Shown: positions 29,160-38,668, counted from the first letter of the stretch. The stretch is DNA of 64,000 bases from Burkholderiaceae bacterium 26 (GCA_000955795.1 JYOB01000003.1:286428-350427); one strand, 5' to 3'. Translations and numbers: made by a program. The notes: a model not told the origin generated them from the letters alone.

Positions 29160-29564
29160 ATGCCGCACGTCATCATCGAGTACACCGCCAATGTCGAAGC
29201 CGATGCGCGCATCCCAGAGTTGATGCGCGTGCTCAATGCCGTGCTGATCGGCCATGCGGACGTCTTTCCCCCCGGCGGCATCCGTACGCGCGCACTGCGC
29301 CTTGACCAATACCGCATGGCTGACGGCGCCGAAGACGACGCCTTTATCCACGCGACGTTCCGCATCAGGGCGGGCCGGCCAAATACCGTCACCGGGCCCA
29401 TCTGCGCGGAGATGTTCACCGCCATGCGCGCGCATCTGGCCGATGTGTTCAAGCGCCGCTACCTCGGCCTGACTTTGGAGTTGGTGGAGTTCAACACGCA
29501 TGGATTTCACGTTGAGAACAACGTGCACGCGCGCTTTGCGCAGGTGGAAACCGAGGGTGGCTGA
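29160..29564 (+). CDS. 5-carboxymethyl-2-hydroxymuconate isomerase-like protein
   Basis: A 134-residue member of the CHMI family in the tautomerase superfamily. The N-terminal MPHVIIEYT places Pro at position 2, the catalytic base once Met is removed. The mid-part FPPGGIRTRALRLDQYRMADG and the terminal LELVEFNTHGFHVENN match the family. CHMI acts in homoprotocatechuate degradation, but no other genes of that pathway are in the window, so the true substrate may be another unsaturated acid. The ribosome binding site is weak. Flanking gaps of about 95 and 290 bases hold no recognisable gene. Confidence 0.82.
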   Translation: MPHVIIEYTANVEADARIPELMRVLNAVLIGHADVFPPGGIRTRALRLDQYRMADGAEDDAFIHATFRIRAGRPNTVTGPICAEMFTAMRAHLADVFKRRYLGLTLELVEFNTHGFHVENNVHARFAQVETEGG

Positions 29565-29856
29565 ACCGACGTGTGAGACGTTGTGAGCAATCCAGCAAGC
29601 CGACAGCATCGGTGCAGTGGATTGGCGCGGCAGCGTGCGCCTGAGTGGCAGGGCCGCCCGGTGTCGGTGCAAGAAAAGGCGAAGCGGACGCCGGCATCCG
29701 GTTACCGCAGGGCCAGATGCTCGCTCAGTACGTGCCGAGACGCGGCGAACAGTTCCTGCGACGGCACGACCGATTGCGCGCGCAATCGTCCGGGTTCGTT
29801 GAGCTGTTATCAGAGGCGTGGCAGCATCCGGCGCTTGTTCTCTGCCACAACCTGCC

Positions 29857-30636
29857 ATGCAAGACGCAACGAATCTGCGCAATCGAAAGGGGCGCACACG
29901 GGCCAGCGCCGCGATGAGCGCGATCGCATTGTCCGCACTTGCCGGATGCGGCGGCGGAGACGACGGCAGCACGACCGTCGCGACCCCGGCCACGCTCACG
30001 CCGTCGACTTTGACCGGAACGGTCGCGTGGGCCGACGTATTGCCCGGCGCCATCGTGACGGTGACCGATTCAAACGGCCGCACCATCACAACGTCGACCG
30101 ACGAGAACGGTATCTACCAAGTGCCGGTGGCGGGGCTTTCCCTGCCTTTGCTGATCACGGCAAACGATACGCAGGGTGAGGATCCGACCTTGTATTCGGT
30201 GACGGCCGGGGCGCAGGAAGGCAGCAGCGCGTCAATGATTGCCAATGTGACGGTCCTCACGACGGCCGTTGTCGCAGAGCTCACGCCCGATGGTGACCCG
30301 TCAGAACTCAACTCGATGCGCGCGCTCAAGAGCGTGACGATCAACCTCGTCAATCGGGCCGAGACGGCGTTGCCGTTCCTTTTCTTTCAAAAGCCGCCTC
30401 CTGGCATGAATAACAGCCTTGCGTGGCTGACGCAGCTGCCGAGCCGTCCAATCGACGAGCCAATCACCTGGGATAGCCAGTACTATCTTCAGCCGCTGGT
30501 CCAGTCGATTGATTCGTGCAACGGAACCGCCAAGCCGACGGAGTGGGCCTGCCGCACGGGCGCATCAGGAGTGCCCGGCAACTTGGTCTTCGGGCCCGGA
30601 TGGCAGTTGACAACGCCGGCTCCGTCGTCGTCCTGA
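29857..30636 (+). CDS. Putative lipoprotein with a carboxypeptidase-regulatory-like domain
   Basis: Not recognised beyond domain level. The chosen frame gives 259 residues with a positively charged start (RNRKGRTR), a hydrophobic stretch and a lipobox LAGC (Cys31), so it should be a lipoprotein. After a Thr/Pro-rich linker, LTGTVAWADVLPGAIVTVTD and STDENGIYQVPV match the beta-sandwich of carboxypeptidase-regulatory/CnaB-like domains. The C-terminal half has two Cys (SCNGTAKPTEWACR) that could form a disulfide. Starts at 29818 and 29914 are also possible. The 292 bases upstream hold nothing recognisable. It may be cell-surface or periplasmic; function unknown. Confidence 0.62.
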   Translation: MQDATNLRNRKGRTRASAAMSAIALSALAGCGGGDDGSTTVATPATLTPSTLTGTVAWADVLPGAIVTVTDSNGRTITTSTDENGIYQVPVAGLSLPLLITANDTQGEDPTLYSVTAGAQEGSSASMIANVTVLTTAVVAELTPDGDPSELNSMRALKSVTINLVNRAETALPFLFFQKPPPGMNNSLAWLTQLPSRPIDEPITWDSQYYLQPLVQSIDSCNGTAKPTEWACRTGASGVPGNLVFGPGWQLTTPAPSSS

Positions 30637-30685
30637 TGCGCGCAACTGAATTCGACTGCGTCAGGCTCCAACGGCGGGGCGCAGA

Positions 30686-31066
30686 TCAGCCGCCGATGAC
30701 GAGTTGGCGTAAGCAATAGCCGGCAATCGCGTCGAGCACGGCGTCGTCTTCGCCAACGGCATCGGCGCAGCGGATGGAGAGGGAGGGATGAGCTTGCGCG
30801 CATTGCGCAACCAGCGCAGGCAGATCGCGCCGCAAGTGGCCGCCCTGGCCAAAGAACACCGGCACGATGGTGACACTCTGCGTGCCGTTTGCGGCCAGGT
30901 CAGCGATGGTGCCCGGCAGATCGGGCGTCATCAGTTCGAGAAAGGCGAGGCGCGTGTCAACGTCGGGTTGCTGCGTAGCCAAACGCGCGCGCAGGCGGTC
31001 GAACGGTTCACGCCAGCGGGCATCACGTGCGCCGTGTGCAAAGAGGACAAGGGCGCGGTCGGCCAT
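30686..31066 (-). CDS. cbiX: Small CbiX-type sirohydrochlorin chelatase
   Basis: A 126-residue single-domain chelatase that inserts cobalt, or iron, into sirohydrochlorin. The metal-site histidines appear in LVLFAHGARDARW (His11) and FFGQGGHLRRDLP (His77). The size matches the short CbiX form that works as a homodimer, half the length of CbiK or long CbiX. The start overlaps the lptG stop by one base (TGATG), so it is translated from the lptF-lptG mRNA, an odd location for a tetrapyrrole gene. It would act after the SUMT CobA, once precorrin-2 is oxidised by an enzyme not encoded here. Confidence 0.86.
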   Translation of the reverse strand: MADRALVLFAHGARDARWREPFDRLRARLATQQPDVDTRLAFLELMTPDLPGTIADLAANGTQSVTIVPVFFGQGGHLRRDLPALVAQCAQAHPSLSIRCADAVGEDDAVLDAIAGYCLRQLVIGG

Positions 31067-32259
31067 CAGTGGCGCTCCACCCAGCGCAGGCTGACCAGCG
31101 CCAGTGCCAGATACAGCGCGCCCGGCACGATGGCCGTGAAGATGGCCGGCCACGTGTTCAGCAGGCCGACGTGCGAGAAGAGGTTGTTCACCAGCTGGAA
31201 CGACAACCCCAGCATGATGCCGCCGAACACCTTCAGGCCAACCGCCCCCGCCCGTGCGTGCAGATACGCAAAAGGCAACGCCAGCGCCATCATCACCAGC
31301 ACAGTGAACGGATAGACCACCTTCTTCCACAGCGCGATCTCGTAGCGCTGCGTGTCCTGCTTGTTGTCGCGCAGGTGACGGATGTACTGGAAGAGGTCCA
31401 GCGTAGCCATGCGGTCGGGGGTGACCATCAGCACCGACAGAATCTGCGGCGTGAGTTCTGAGCGCATCTCCTGCTGCGGCAGCTTGATTTGCTCGCCGCG
31501 GAAGTCAGGCGCCAGCGCATCGGGTGCGCCGGGCACGGCCTGCACGGTGTCTTGCGGGGCCACGGTACCGGGCTTGCGCGGGAACTCAATGAAGCGCGTT
31601 TCCGTCACGCCGTTCAGTTGCCAGTTCTGGTGGCCCTGGTAGCGCGCCTGCTCCGCCACGCGGATCGAACTCAGGCGGTAGTCCGAATCGAATTCATAGA
31701 TGCGCAGGCCCTTGATGGACTGGTCCGGCTGCAGCGCGCCCACGTTGACGAAGCGGGTGACTTCGCCGCCCGTGCCGTCCGGCTTGGCGGGGCCGCGATC
31801 CTTGACCCATACGCCCGAGCGGAAGCCGGCCGAGACCGTCGCGCCCAGTGCTTCCAGTCGCACTTTCTGTGCGTACTCTTCCGCCTTTGGTCCGATGAAT
31901 TCACCGAAGATGTACGTGACCAGCGCCAGCGGCAACGCAATCTTGAACAACGACATCAGCGCGCGCCGCGTATCAAGCCCGGCCACGCGAAAGATCGTGA
32001 ACTCCGACTGGCTCGCCATCTGCGAGAACACGTAGATGGCGCTGATGAGCGCCGCCACCGGAATCACTTCGTACACGCGCGTCGGCGCCTGCAGCATCAC
32101 GTGGAAGAACGCGATGAGCGTGGTGTAGCGTCCGACCACTGAACCCAGCTCGCCCAGCATGTCGAAGAAGATGAACAGCGCCAGCACCGCAAACAGGATG
32201 AAGATGAATACGCCGTAGATCTGACGCGCAAAGTACTTCTCATAGACCGGCATCTTCAT
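31066..32259 (-). CDS. lptG: LPS export ABC transporter permease LptG
   Basis: A 397-residue YjgQ-type permease that with LptF and LptB2 extracts lipopolysaccharide from the inner membrane. N-terminal helices are followed by a large periplasmic beta-jellyroll (about residues 130-300) and C-terminal helices. Recognisable segments are VYEKYFARQIYGVFIF and PLALVTYIFGEFIGPKAEEYAQ. The start is MKMPVYEK at 32259, overlapping the lptF stop by one base (TGATG). MPVYEK at 32253 is an alternative start. Confidence 0.93.
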   Translation of the reverse strand: MKMPVYEKYFARQIYGVFIFILFAVLALFIFFDMLGELGSVVGRYTTLIAFFHVMLQAPTRVYEVIPVAALISAIYVFSQMASQSEFTIFRVAGLDTRRALMSLFKIALPLALVTYIFGEFIGPKAEEYAQKVRLEALGATVSAGFRSGVWVKDRGPAKPDGTGGEVTRFVNVGALQPDQSIKGLRIYEFDSDYRLSSIRVAEQARYQGHQNWQLNGVTETRFIEFPRKPGTVAPQDTVQAVPGAPDALAPDFRGEQIKLPQQEMRSELTPQILSVLMVTPDRMATLDLFQYIRHLRDNKQDTQRYEIALWKKVVYPFTVLVMMALALPFAYLHARAGAVGLKVFGGIMLGLSFQLVNNLFSHVGLLNTWPAIFTAIVPGALYLALALVSLRWVERH

Positions 32260-33377
32260 CACGCACCCGCCTTCTTGGGTGCGAAGCCGAGCAGGGCGGA
32301 AATCCCTTTCAGGCCGGCCGCGCTGTAATGGCGGAAGCGGAACAGCAGCACCGCGCAGATGAAGGCGGCAAGGTGGATCGGCCACCACGCCATGAATACG
32401 TTCATCTTGCCCTGCGAGACCCACGCCTGCGACAGGTTCAGCAGGTTCGAATACGTCAGGTAGATCAGCACCGCGAAGATCATCGGTGTGTAGCGGCCCA
32501 GGCGCGGGTTGACGTAGGCCAGCGGAATGGCGATCAGCACGAAGTTCAGCGCCAGCAGCGGCAGGCCGATTCGCCAGACCAGCTCGCCGAGGTTCTCGGG
32601 CGTCGGGTTGGCGAGCAGATCCTTCGTGGAGCGGCTCTTGGTTGGCAGGCTGGCATCCGCCTGCGGCGGCTTGTTGGCGACCTTCACGCCGTATTTGTCG
32701 AACTCGACGATGCGGTAATCCAGCTTGCCGGGCGTGCCTTCATAGCGGCGGCCCTTGTCGAGCACGACAAAGCGGTCGCCGTTTGGCATGGTCTTGAATT
32801 CGCCGGTCTTGGCCATCGCCACGCCAATCTTGTCCTGTTCGGCATTGGCGACGAACAGGTTCCGGGCGTGCTTCATGCCGTTATCGACGCCCTCGATAAA
32901 GAGGACGTAGTTGCCGTGCGCAGGCTCGATGAAGCGGCCGGCAGAGATCATCGACAGCACGTCGCGCTGCTCGAAGCGGTCTCGGAACAGCGCACTCTGC
33001 TGGTTGGCCCACGGCCAGCCGAACAGCGCCAGCAGCGCCACCAGCACGATGAACGGCAGCGAGAAACGCAGCACGGGGCGGATGAAATCCGTCAGGCTGA
33101 TGCCCGAGGTGAACCACACCACCATCTCGGAATCCTTGTACCAGCGCGTCAGCACCAGCAATACCGAGATGAAGAGCGTGGCGCACAGGAGAATCGCCAG
33201 GTAGCCCAGCGTTGCCAGGCCGATGAGGAGCAGGACGTCGTTCGGGTTCGCTTCGCCGTTGGCGGCCATGCCGAGAATGCGGATCACCAGGGTGGTCAGC
33301 ATGAACGTCAGCAGCACGAGAAAGACGGCGCCGGCGGTGAAGGACAGCTCGCGTCGCAGGGCTTGTTCAAAAATCAT
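32259..33377 (-). CDS. lptF: LPS export ABC transporter permease LptF
   Basis: A 372-residue YjgP-type permease, partner of LptG. The start MIFEQALRRELSFTAG and the pattern of helices, jellyroll and helices match the family; NYVLFIEGVDNG and VLDKGRRYEGTPG lie in the periplasmic domain. A much longer in-frame reading runs antisense through pepA and is rejected. It is divergent from pepA over 114 bases, as in many Proteobacteria. Confidence 0.93.
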   Translation of the reverse strand: MIFEQALRRELSFTAGAVFLVLLTFMLTTLVIRILGMAANGEANPNDVLLLIGLATLGYLAILLCATLFISVLLVLTRWYKDSEMVVWFTSGISLTDFIRPVLRFSLPFIVLVALLALFGWPWANQQSALFRDRFEQRDVLSMISAGRFIEPAHGNYVLFIEGVDNGMKHARNLFVANAEQDKIGVAMAKTGEFKTMPNGDRFVVLDKGRRYEGTPGKLDYRIVEFDKYGVKVANKPPQADASLPTKSRSTKDLLANPTPENLGELVWRIGLPLLALNFVLIAIPLAYVNPRLGRYTPMIFAVLIYLTYSNLLNLSQAWVSQGKMNVFMAWWPIHLAAFICAVLLFRFRHYSAAGLKGISALLGFAPKKAGA

Positions 33378-33491
33378 GCGGATGCGGGATGGGAGGGCGA
33401 GGTCATGGCCGGCGTTTGTTCCACCGGAGCCCCTGCGCAAAATGGCGGATAATGTGGGCTTTCGTTGACTCGCCTCATAGAGAGAAGCGCG

Positions 33492-35000
33492 ATGGAATTT
33501 AGCACAAAAGCCCTGGACTGGGCCAAAGCAGGCGCCCTGGCCGCCAAGAGCGATTGCCTCGTGATCGGTCTGTTCGAGTCGCAGACCCTGGCTGGCGCCG
33601 CAAAGGCGTTGGACGTGGCCACTAAGGGCCTGGTCGCTCGCCTCGTCAAGCTGGGCGACTTTGAAGGCAAGCGCGGCACGTCGCTGCTGCTGCACGAAGT
33701 GGCAGGCGTGGGCGCTGCCCGCGTGCTGCTGGTCGGTCTGGGCAAGGAAGCCGACTTCACCGATCGCGCTTACGCTGAAGCCGTGCGCACCGCACTGCGC
33801 GCGCTGGCCAGCACCAAGGCCACCAGCGTGACGTGGACGCTCACCGAGCACGCCGCGCGCGACAAAGACACCGCCTGGGCTGTCCTGACCGCCGTCACGC
33901 TCATCCGCGAAGCCAGCTACCGCTTCATCGAGCGTCACCCGGAGCTCAAGAGCAAGCGCGACAAAAACGGTACGAGCCTGCGCAAGGTCGTCCTGACCGT
34001 GCCGGCAGCCGATGCCAAGGCGGCCGCCGTGGCCGCAGCGCGCGGCACCGCCATCGCCAACGGCATGGACCTCACGCGTGATCTGGGCAACCTGCCGTCC
34101 AACATCTGCACGCCGACGTACCTGGCCAACACCGCACGCCAGATCGCCAAGGATTTCAAGCTCAAGGTTGAGGTGCTTGGCCGCAAGCAGATCGAAGCCT
34201 TGAAGATGGGCGCCTTCCTGGCCGTGACGAAGGGCAGCGTGGAGCCGCCGGCATTCATCGTGCTGCGCTACGAGGGCGGCCCGGCAAAGCAGGCGCCGGT
34301 GGTGCTGGTCGGCAAGGGCATCACGTTTGATACGGGTGGCATCTCGCTCAAGCCGGGTGAGGGCATGGACGAGATGAAGTACGACATGTGCGGCGCCGCT
34401 TCGGTGCTGGGCACGCTGCGTGCTGTGGCTGAAATGGGCCTCAAGCAGAACGTCATCGCCGTGGTGCCGACCTGCGAAAACATGCCCAGCGGTGTTGCCA
34501 CCAAGCCGGGCGACGTGGTGACCAGCATGTCGGGCCAGACCATCGAGATCCTGAATACCGACGCCGAAGGCCGCCTGATCCTGTGCGATGCGCTGACCTA
34601 TGTGGAGCGCTTCAAGCCGGCGGTGGTGATCGACGTGGCAACGCTCACGGGCGCCTGCATCATCGCGCTTGGTCACATCAACACCGGCATGTACGCCCGC
34701 AGCGATGCGCTGGCGGGCGCGCTGGTGGCGGCCGGCAAGCAATCGCTCGATACCGCGTGGCGCATGCCGCTGGATGAGGAATACCAGGAGCAGCTCAAGT
34801 CCAACTTTGCCGACATGGGCAACATCGGCGGCCGTCCGGCCGGCAGCGTGACGGCGGCTTGTTTCCTGGCGCGCTTTACCGAAAAGTACGACTGGGCCCA
34901 CCTGGACATCGCCGGCACCGCCTGGAAGAGCGGCGCGGCCAAGGGCGCCACGGGCCGCCCGGTGCCGCTGTTGACGCGCTTCCTGATGGATCGCGGTTGA
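33492..35000 (+). CDS. pepA: Leucyl aminopeptidase (M17 cytosol aminopeptidase)
   Basis: A 502-residue dinuclear zinc/manganese aminopeptidase that removes N-terminal residues from peptides. The family signature [10 protein letters not shown] is present, and metal ligands fall in [29 protein letters not shown] and NTDAEGR. Start MEFSTKAL at 33492 follows AGAGAAG. A -10-like GATAAT lies at 33448-33453, with no good -35. PepA in enterobacteria also binds DNA; whether it does so here is unknown. holC starts 22 bases after the stop. Confidence 0.95.
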   Translation: MEFSTKALDWAKAGALAAKSDCLVIGLFESQTLAGAAKALDVATKGLVARLVKLGDFEGKRGTSLLLHEVAGVGAARVLLVGLGKEADFTDRAYAEAVRTALRALASTKATSVTWTLTEHAARDKDTAWAVLTAVTLIREASYRFIERHPELKSKRDKNGTSLRKVVLTVPAADAKAAAVAAARGTAIANGMDLTRDLGNLPSNICTPTYLANTARQIAKDFKLKVEVLGRKQIEALKMGAFLAVTKGSVEPPAFIVLRYEGGPAKQAPVVLVGKGITFDTGGISLKPGEGMDEMKYDMCGAASVLGTLRAVAEMGLKQNVIAVVPTCENMPSGVATKPGDVVTSMSGQTIEILNTDAEGRLILCDALTYVERFKPAVVIDVATLTGACIIALGHINTGMYARSDALAGALVAAGKQSLDTAWRMPLDEEYQEQLKSNFADMGNIGGRPAGSVTAACFLARFTEKYDWAHLDIAGTAWKSGAAKGATGRPVPLLTRFLMDRG

Positions 35001-35022
35001 TCACACAGAGGCAAGGCACCGT

Positions 35023-35451
35023 ATGACCCGCGTCGATTTCCACAGCAACGTGCCCGGCAAGCTGGCCTATGCCTGCCGGCTCGTGCGCAAGGCCTACGGC
35101 GCGGGCCTGAAAGTGATCGTGGTCGGAGATCAGGCTGCGCTGCAAGCGTTCGACACGCAGTTGTGGACGTTCAGCCAGCTCGATTTCCTGCCGCATTGCG
35201 GCCTGCGGCATCCGCTGGCTGCGCAGACGCCCATCCTGCTGGCCGATGCATCCGAGCCGCTGGACGACGCGCCGCATCACGACATCCTGGTCAACCTGTC
35301 GCCTGAACCGCCGGCGCTGTTCGCGCGCTTTAGCCGGTTGATCGAGATCGTTGGCGATGACGATGCCGATCGCGCAGCAGCCCGCGATCGCTTCCGCTTC
35401 TACCGCGATCGCGGCTATCCGATCCAACATCACGACGTGGGGCGCGCATGA
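35023..35451 (+). CDS. holC: DNA polymerase III chi subunit
   Basis: A 142-residue clamp-loader accessory subunit that binds single-strand binding protein. The start MTRVDFHSNV and the following LAYACRLVRKAYGAGLKV match HolC. WTFSQLDFLPHC and PILLADASEPL match the centre and LVNLSPEPP the later part. The pepA-holC order is common in gamma- and betaproteobacteria. It overlaps the next small gene by four bases (ATGA). Confidence 0.92.
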   Translation: MTRVDFHSNVPGKLAYACRLVRKAYGAGLKVIVVGDQAALQAFDTQLWTFSQLDFLPHCGLRHPLAAQTPILLADASEPLDDAPHHDILVNLSPEPPALFARFSRLIEIVGDDDADRAAARDRFRFYRDRGYPIQHHDVGRA

Positions 35452-35873
35452 CCGACGGACGCTATCCCGGGTCCCACGCGGACAACAACATCCCCGTTCT
35501 GACGGAGATTGTCGAACTGGAGGATGTGGCACCTGCGGCAGCGCCCGTCACGCCGCAGCACGCCCCAATTGAGGCGCCCAACGCGGACGTCCCGCCCGCA
35601 CTGCGCGAGCAAGGCCTTGCGCCAACTTCGGCCATGCCTCACGAAGGGACCGATGCCGCCCGCGTGATGGGCGAAGTGATGTGGCGTTTCCAGTCCGAAT
35701 GGCCGGCGTTGATCGAAGCGCAGTGTCGCGCAACCATGGAATCGCGCCTCTCGCTGCTGAGCGAACAGCTTGCAGCTGAGCTGACCCGCACGCTCGAGGC
35801 TCGCCTGATGGATTGGCTGGGTGCGGCGCTGGACGATGCGTTCGCTGCGCAGCAGAAGCCGCCGCAGCGCTGA
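35448..35873 (+). CDS. HolC-linked small protein of unknown function (possible DUF2486)
   Basis: A 141-residue acidic protein. The N-terminal DNNIPVLTEIVELED motif resembles a short family found next to holC in Burkholderia and Ralstonia (DUF2486, assigned from memory). The middle is Pro/Ala-rich and likely disordered. The C-terminal 70 residues form a predicted amphipathic helix region (ARVMGEVMWRFQSEWPALIE). It is translationally coupled to holC and followed at once by a terminator, so it is the last gene of pepA-holC. No catalytic motif; function unknown. Confidence 0.72.
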   Translation: MTDGRYPGSHADNNIPVLTEIVELEDVAPAAAPVTPQHAPIEAPNADVPPALREQGLAPTSAMPHEGTDAARVMGEVMWRFQSEWPALIEAQCRATMESRLSLLSEQLAAELTRTLEARLMDWLGAALDDAFAAQQKPPQR

Positions 35874-35884
35874 CCGCACAAAGA

Positions 35885-35912
35885 AAAACCCGCCAGACGG
35901 CGGGTTTTTTGT
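35885..35912. terminator. Bidirectional terminator between the holC unit and the second ilvD
   Basis: Stem AAAACCCGCC / GGCGGGTTTT with loop AGAC and T-runs on both strands, between convergent genes. Confidence 0.9.
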
Positions 35913-35927
35913 TGATATTGCCTCGGC

Positions 35928-37601
35928 TTAGTCCGTTACCGCGCCCTTGCTGGCCGTGGCTGCCAGTTTCGCAAACTTCGCCAGCACGCCACGCGTATAG
36001 CGCGGCGCCGGTTGCTTCCACGCCGCGCGGCGGCGGGCGAGTTCATCATCGGGCACGTTCAACTGCAACAGGCGCTGGTGCGCGTCGATGGTGATCGAAT
36101 CGCCTTCGTGCACCAAGCCGATCGTGCCGCCCACGTACGCTTCCGGCGCGACGTGGCCGACCACCATGCCCCACGTGCCGCCCGAGAAGCGTCCGTCGGT
36201 AATAAAGCCAACCGATTCGCCCAGGCCCTTGCCGATGATGGCTGAGGTCGGGGCCAGCATCTCCGGCATGCCGGGGCCGCCCTTCGGCCCCAGATAGCGC
36301 AGCACGAGGATGTCGCCGGCCTTGATCTGGTCGCTCAGGATCGCGCTCATCGCGCTTTGTTCGTCGTCGAACACGCGCGCCGGGCCGGTGATGACGGGGT
36401 TTTTCAGGCCGGTGATCTTCGCCACGGCGCCTTCCTCGGCCAGGTTGCCTTTCAGGATGGCGAGGTGGCCTTCCTTGTAGAGGGCCTTGTCGATCGGCAG
36501 GATCACGTTCTGGTCAGCGCGCGGTTGATCAGGAACCTGCGCGAGTTCTTCAGCCAGCGTTTTGCCGGTGATGGTGATGCATTCGCCGTGCAGCAGGCCT
36601 GCGTTGAGCAGCAGCTTCATCACCTGCGGAATGCCGCCGGCTTCGTGCAGATCGGTGGCCACGTACTGGCCAGAGGGCTTGAGGTTGCAGATGACGGGCA
36701 CACGCTGGCGCACCCGCTCGAAGTCGTCGATCGTCCATTCCACCTCCGCCGCGTGGGCGATGGCCAGGTAGTGCAGCACGGCGTTGGTGGAGCCGCCGGT
36801 GGCCATGATTACGGCTACGGCGTTCTCGATGGATTTGCGCGTGATGATGTCGCGCGGCTTCAGGTCGCGGCGCACGGCTTCTACCAGGACGCGCGCGGAT
36901 TCGGCTGCGCTGTCGACCTTCTCCTGATCGGGATTGGCCATCGTCGACGAATACAGCAGCGACATGCCCAGCGCTTCAAACGATGAACTCATCGTGTTGG
37001 CCGTGTACATGCCGCCGCACGAACCGCTCGACGGGCAGGCGTTTTTCTCGATGCCCTCGAAGTCTTCCTCGCTCATGCGGCCGGCGGTGAATTCGCCCAC
37101 GGCCTCGAACGACGAGACGATCGTCAAATCCTTGCCCTTCCAGTGGCCCGGCTTGATGGTGCCGCCATACACGTAAATGCCCGGCACATTGGTGCGCGCC
37201 AGGGCGATCATGCCGCCCGGCATGTTTTTGTCGCAGCCGCCGATGACGACGACACCATCCATCCATTGGCCGTTGACGCAGGTCTCAATGCAGTCGGCAA
37301 TCACCTCGCGCGAGATCAGCGAGAACTTCATGCCTTCCGTGCCCATGGACATGCCATCGGAAATGGTGGGCGTGCCGAAAGTCTGCGGATTCGCGCGAGC
37401 GTCCTCTATCGCAGCCACGGCGGCATCGGCCAGCTTCTGCAGGCCCGAGTTGCACGGCGTGATGGTCGAATGGCCGTTGGCCACGCCAATCATCGGATTG
37501 TTGAAGTCGTCTTTCGTGTAGCCCAACGCGTAGTACATCGAGCGATTGGGCGAGCGTGCCACACCTTGGGTGATGTGCTGCGAACGCTTGTTGTCTGGCA
37601 T
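35928..37601 (-). CDS. Dihydroxy-acid dehydratase, short form (IlvD/Edd family)
   Basis: A 557-residue IlvD/Edd dehydratase, about 60 residues shorter than the copy at 14450. Motifs are [14 protein letters not shown] and [20 protein letters not shown]; the C-terminal [20 protein letters not shown] is conserved. The length and the CPSSGSC sequence (against CPTCGSC in the long copy) match the class found in actinobacteria, plants and many proteobacteria. Some members of that class carry an oxygen-stable 2Fe-2S cluster. It may back up branched-chain amino acid synthesis or dehydrate sugar acids. The start is MPDNKRSQ at 37601; a divergent LysR gene begins 128 bases away. Confidence 0.9.
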   Translation of the reverse strand: MPDNKRSQHITQGVARSPNRSMYYALGYTKDDFNNPMIGVANGHSTITPCNSGLQKLADAAVAAIEDARANPQTFGTPTISDGMSMGTEGMKFSLISREVIADCIETCVNGQWMDGVVVIGGCDKNMPGGMIALARTNVPGIYVYGGTIKPGHWKGKDLTIVSSFEAVGEFTAGRMSEEDFEGIEKNACPSSGSCGGMYTANTMSSSFEALGMSLLYSSTMANPDQEKVDSAAESARVLVEAVRRDLKPRDIITRKSIENAVAVIMATGGSTNAVLHYLAIAHAAEVEWTIDDFERVRQRVPVICNLKPSGQYVATDLHEAGGIPQVMKLLLNAGLLHGECITITGKTLAEELAQVPDQPRADQNVILPIDKALYKEGHLAILKGNLAEEGAVAKITGLKNPVITGPARVFDDEQSAMSAILSDQIKAGDILVLRYLGPKGGPGMPEMLAPTSAIIGKGLGESVGFITDGRFSGGTWGMVVGHVAPEAYVGGTIGLVHEGDSITIDAHQRLLQLNVPDDELARRRAAWKQPAPRYTRGVLAKFAKLAATASKGAVTD

Positions 37602-37687
37602 GGGAGTCTCCGTGGGGGCGGCACTATCGTTGTAGTCAACAGCTTGGCGCCCAGCATGCACTTGGAGAAATGGCGCGTCAAATATAT

Positions 37688-37706
37688 TATTGATTGACTA
37701 TTGATT
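37688..37706. promoter_or_regulatory. Paired TATTGATT repeats, candidate LysR operator
   Basis: TATTGATT occurs at 37688-37695 and again at 37699-37706, 11 bases apart start to start (one helical turn). They lie in an AT-rich island (about 37678-37720) between divergent ilvD-type and lysR genes. This placement fits a LysR site; binding is not shown. Confidence 0.45.
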
Positions 37707-37729
37707 CGAAAAAAATATCAGTCGCCGAT

Positions 37730-38668
37730 ATGGATCTGCGCCAGCTTCGCTACTTCGTGACCGTTGCCGAGGAATTGCATTTCGGGCGTGCAGCCGAGCG
37801 GCTTTCGATGACGCAACCGCCGCTTTCGCAGCAGATTCGCGCGTTGGAAGACGAACTGGGCGTCATGCTGTTCCATCGCACGCAGCGCTCCGTGGCGCTG
37901 ACGGCCGTCGGTGCGCGCTGGCTGGTCGAGGTGCGGCGTGTGCTTGCCGAGGCCAATGCGTTGCCCGGGCTCGCGCAGCGGCTGGCACGCGGGGAGGTCG
38001 GCTCGCTGTCGCTGTCCTTCGTCAGCACCGCCGATTACGGCATCCTGCCAGCCTTGCTGCGGCATTTTCGCGACGCGCGGCCCGATGTGCAGCTTCTGCT
38101 GCGCGAGGCCACCAGCGATGTGCAGATCGAAGCGCTCCTGGCCGGCGATGTGGACGCGGGTGTCGTGATCGCGCATCACGCGGGCTCGGTGCCCGGCGAG
38201 CTGGAATACCGCCCGCTGGTGCGCGAGCGCCTTGTGCTGGCGGTGCCCGCGTCGCGCGCGGCGCAATGGAGCGTGGCGCCGGGCCAGCCCATTGCCCTGG
38301 CGGATGCGGCGGCTGAACCGCTCATCATTTTCCCGCGCCGGTCCGCGCCTGCGCTGTATGACATCATTACCGGCTATCATGCCGCGCACGGCGGCCGGCC
38401 CGGAGAATCTGGGGCCGCTATGCGCATTGGCCAGGAAGCCATCCAGATGCAGACCATCGTCAGCCTGGTCTCCGCTGAGATGGGGATTGCGCTGGTCCCG
38501 GCATCGCTATGCAACCTGCAGCGGACCGGCGTGGTCTATCTCGAACTCGCCGCGCCAAGCCCGTTCATCGAGACCGGGCTGGTGTGGCGGCGAGATGCGG
38601 CTTCGCCGGTGCTGCCGTGGTTCGTGGCCAGTGCCGAAGCCGTCGCCAAGCTGCAAGAAGACAACTAA
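37730..38668 (+). CDS. LysR-family transcriptional regulator
   Basis: A 312-residue LysR protein with [23 protein letters not shown] starting near residue 17, followed by [22 protein letters not shown]. The effector domain begins near [18 protein letters not shown]. The wording of the N-terminus ([22 protein letters not shown]) is typical of the large CatR/BenM-like branch. Start ATG 37730 was chosen; in-frame codons upstream to 37694 lie in the AT-rich operator region. It is divergent from the short ilvD and most likely regulates it. lgt follows after 20 bases. Confidence 0.88.
   Translation: MDLRQLRYFVTVAEELHFGRAAERLSMTQPPLSQQIRALEDELGVMLFHRTQRSVALTAVGARWLVEVRRVLAEANALPGLAQRLARGEVGSLSLSFVSTADYGILPALLRHFRDARPDVQLLLREATSDVQIEALLAGDVDAGVVIAHHAGSVPGELEYRPLVRERLVLAVPASRAAQWSVAPGQPIALADAAAEPLIIFPRRSAPALYDIITGYHAAHGGRPGESGAAMRIGQEAIQMQTIVSLVSAEMGIALVPASLCNLQRTGVVYLELAAPSPFIETGLVWRRDAASPVLPWFVASAEAVAKLQEDN

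Noticed and set aside
29583..30179. 198-residue frame overlapping the unassigned lipoprotein
   Set aside because: It is in another frame of the lipoprotein gene. The lipobox and beta-sandwich frame is better supported.
32259..34901. Long upstream extension of lptF
   Set aside because: The first 500 or so codons are antisense to pepA; the LptF N-terminus starts at 33377.
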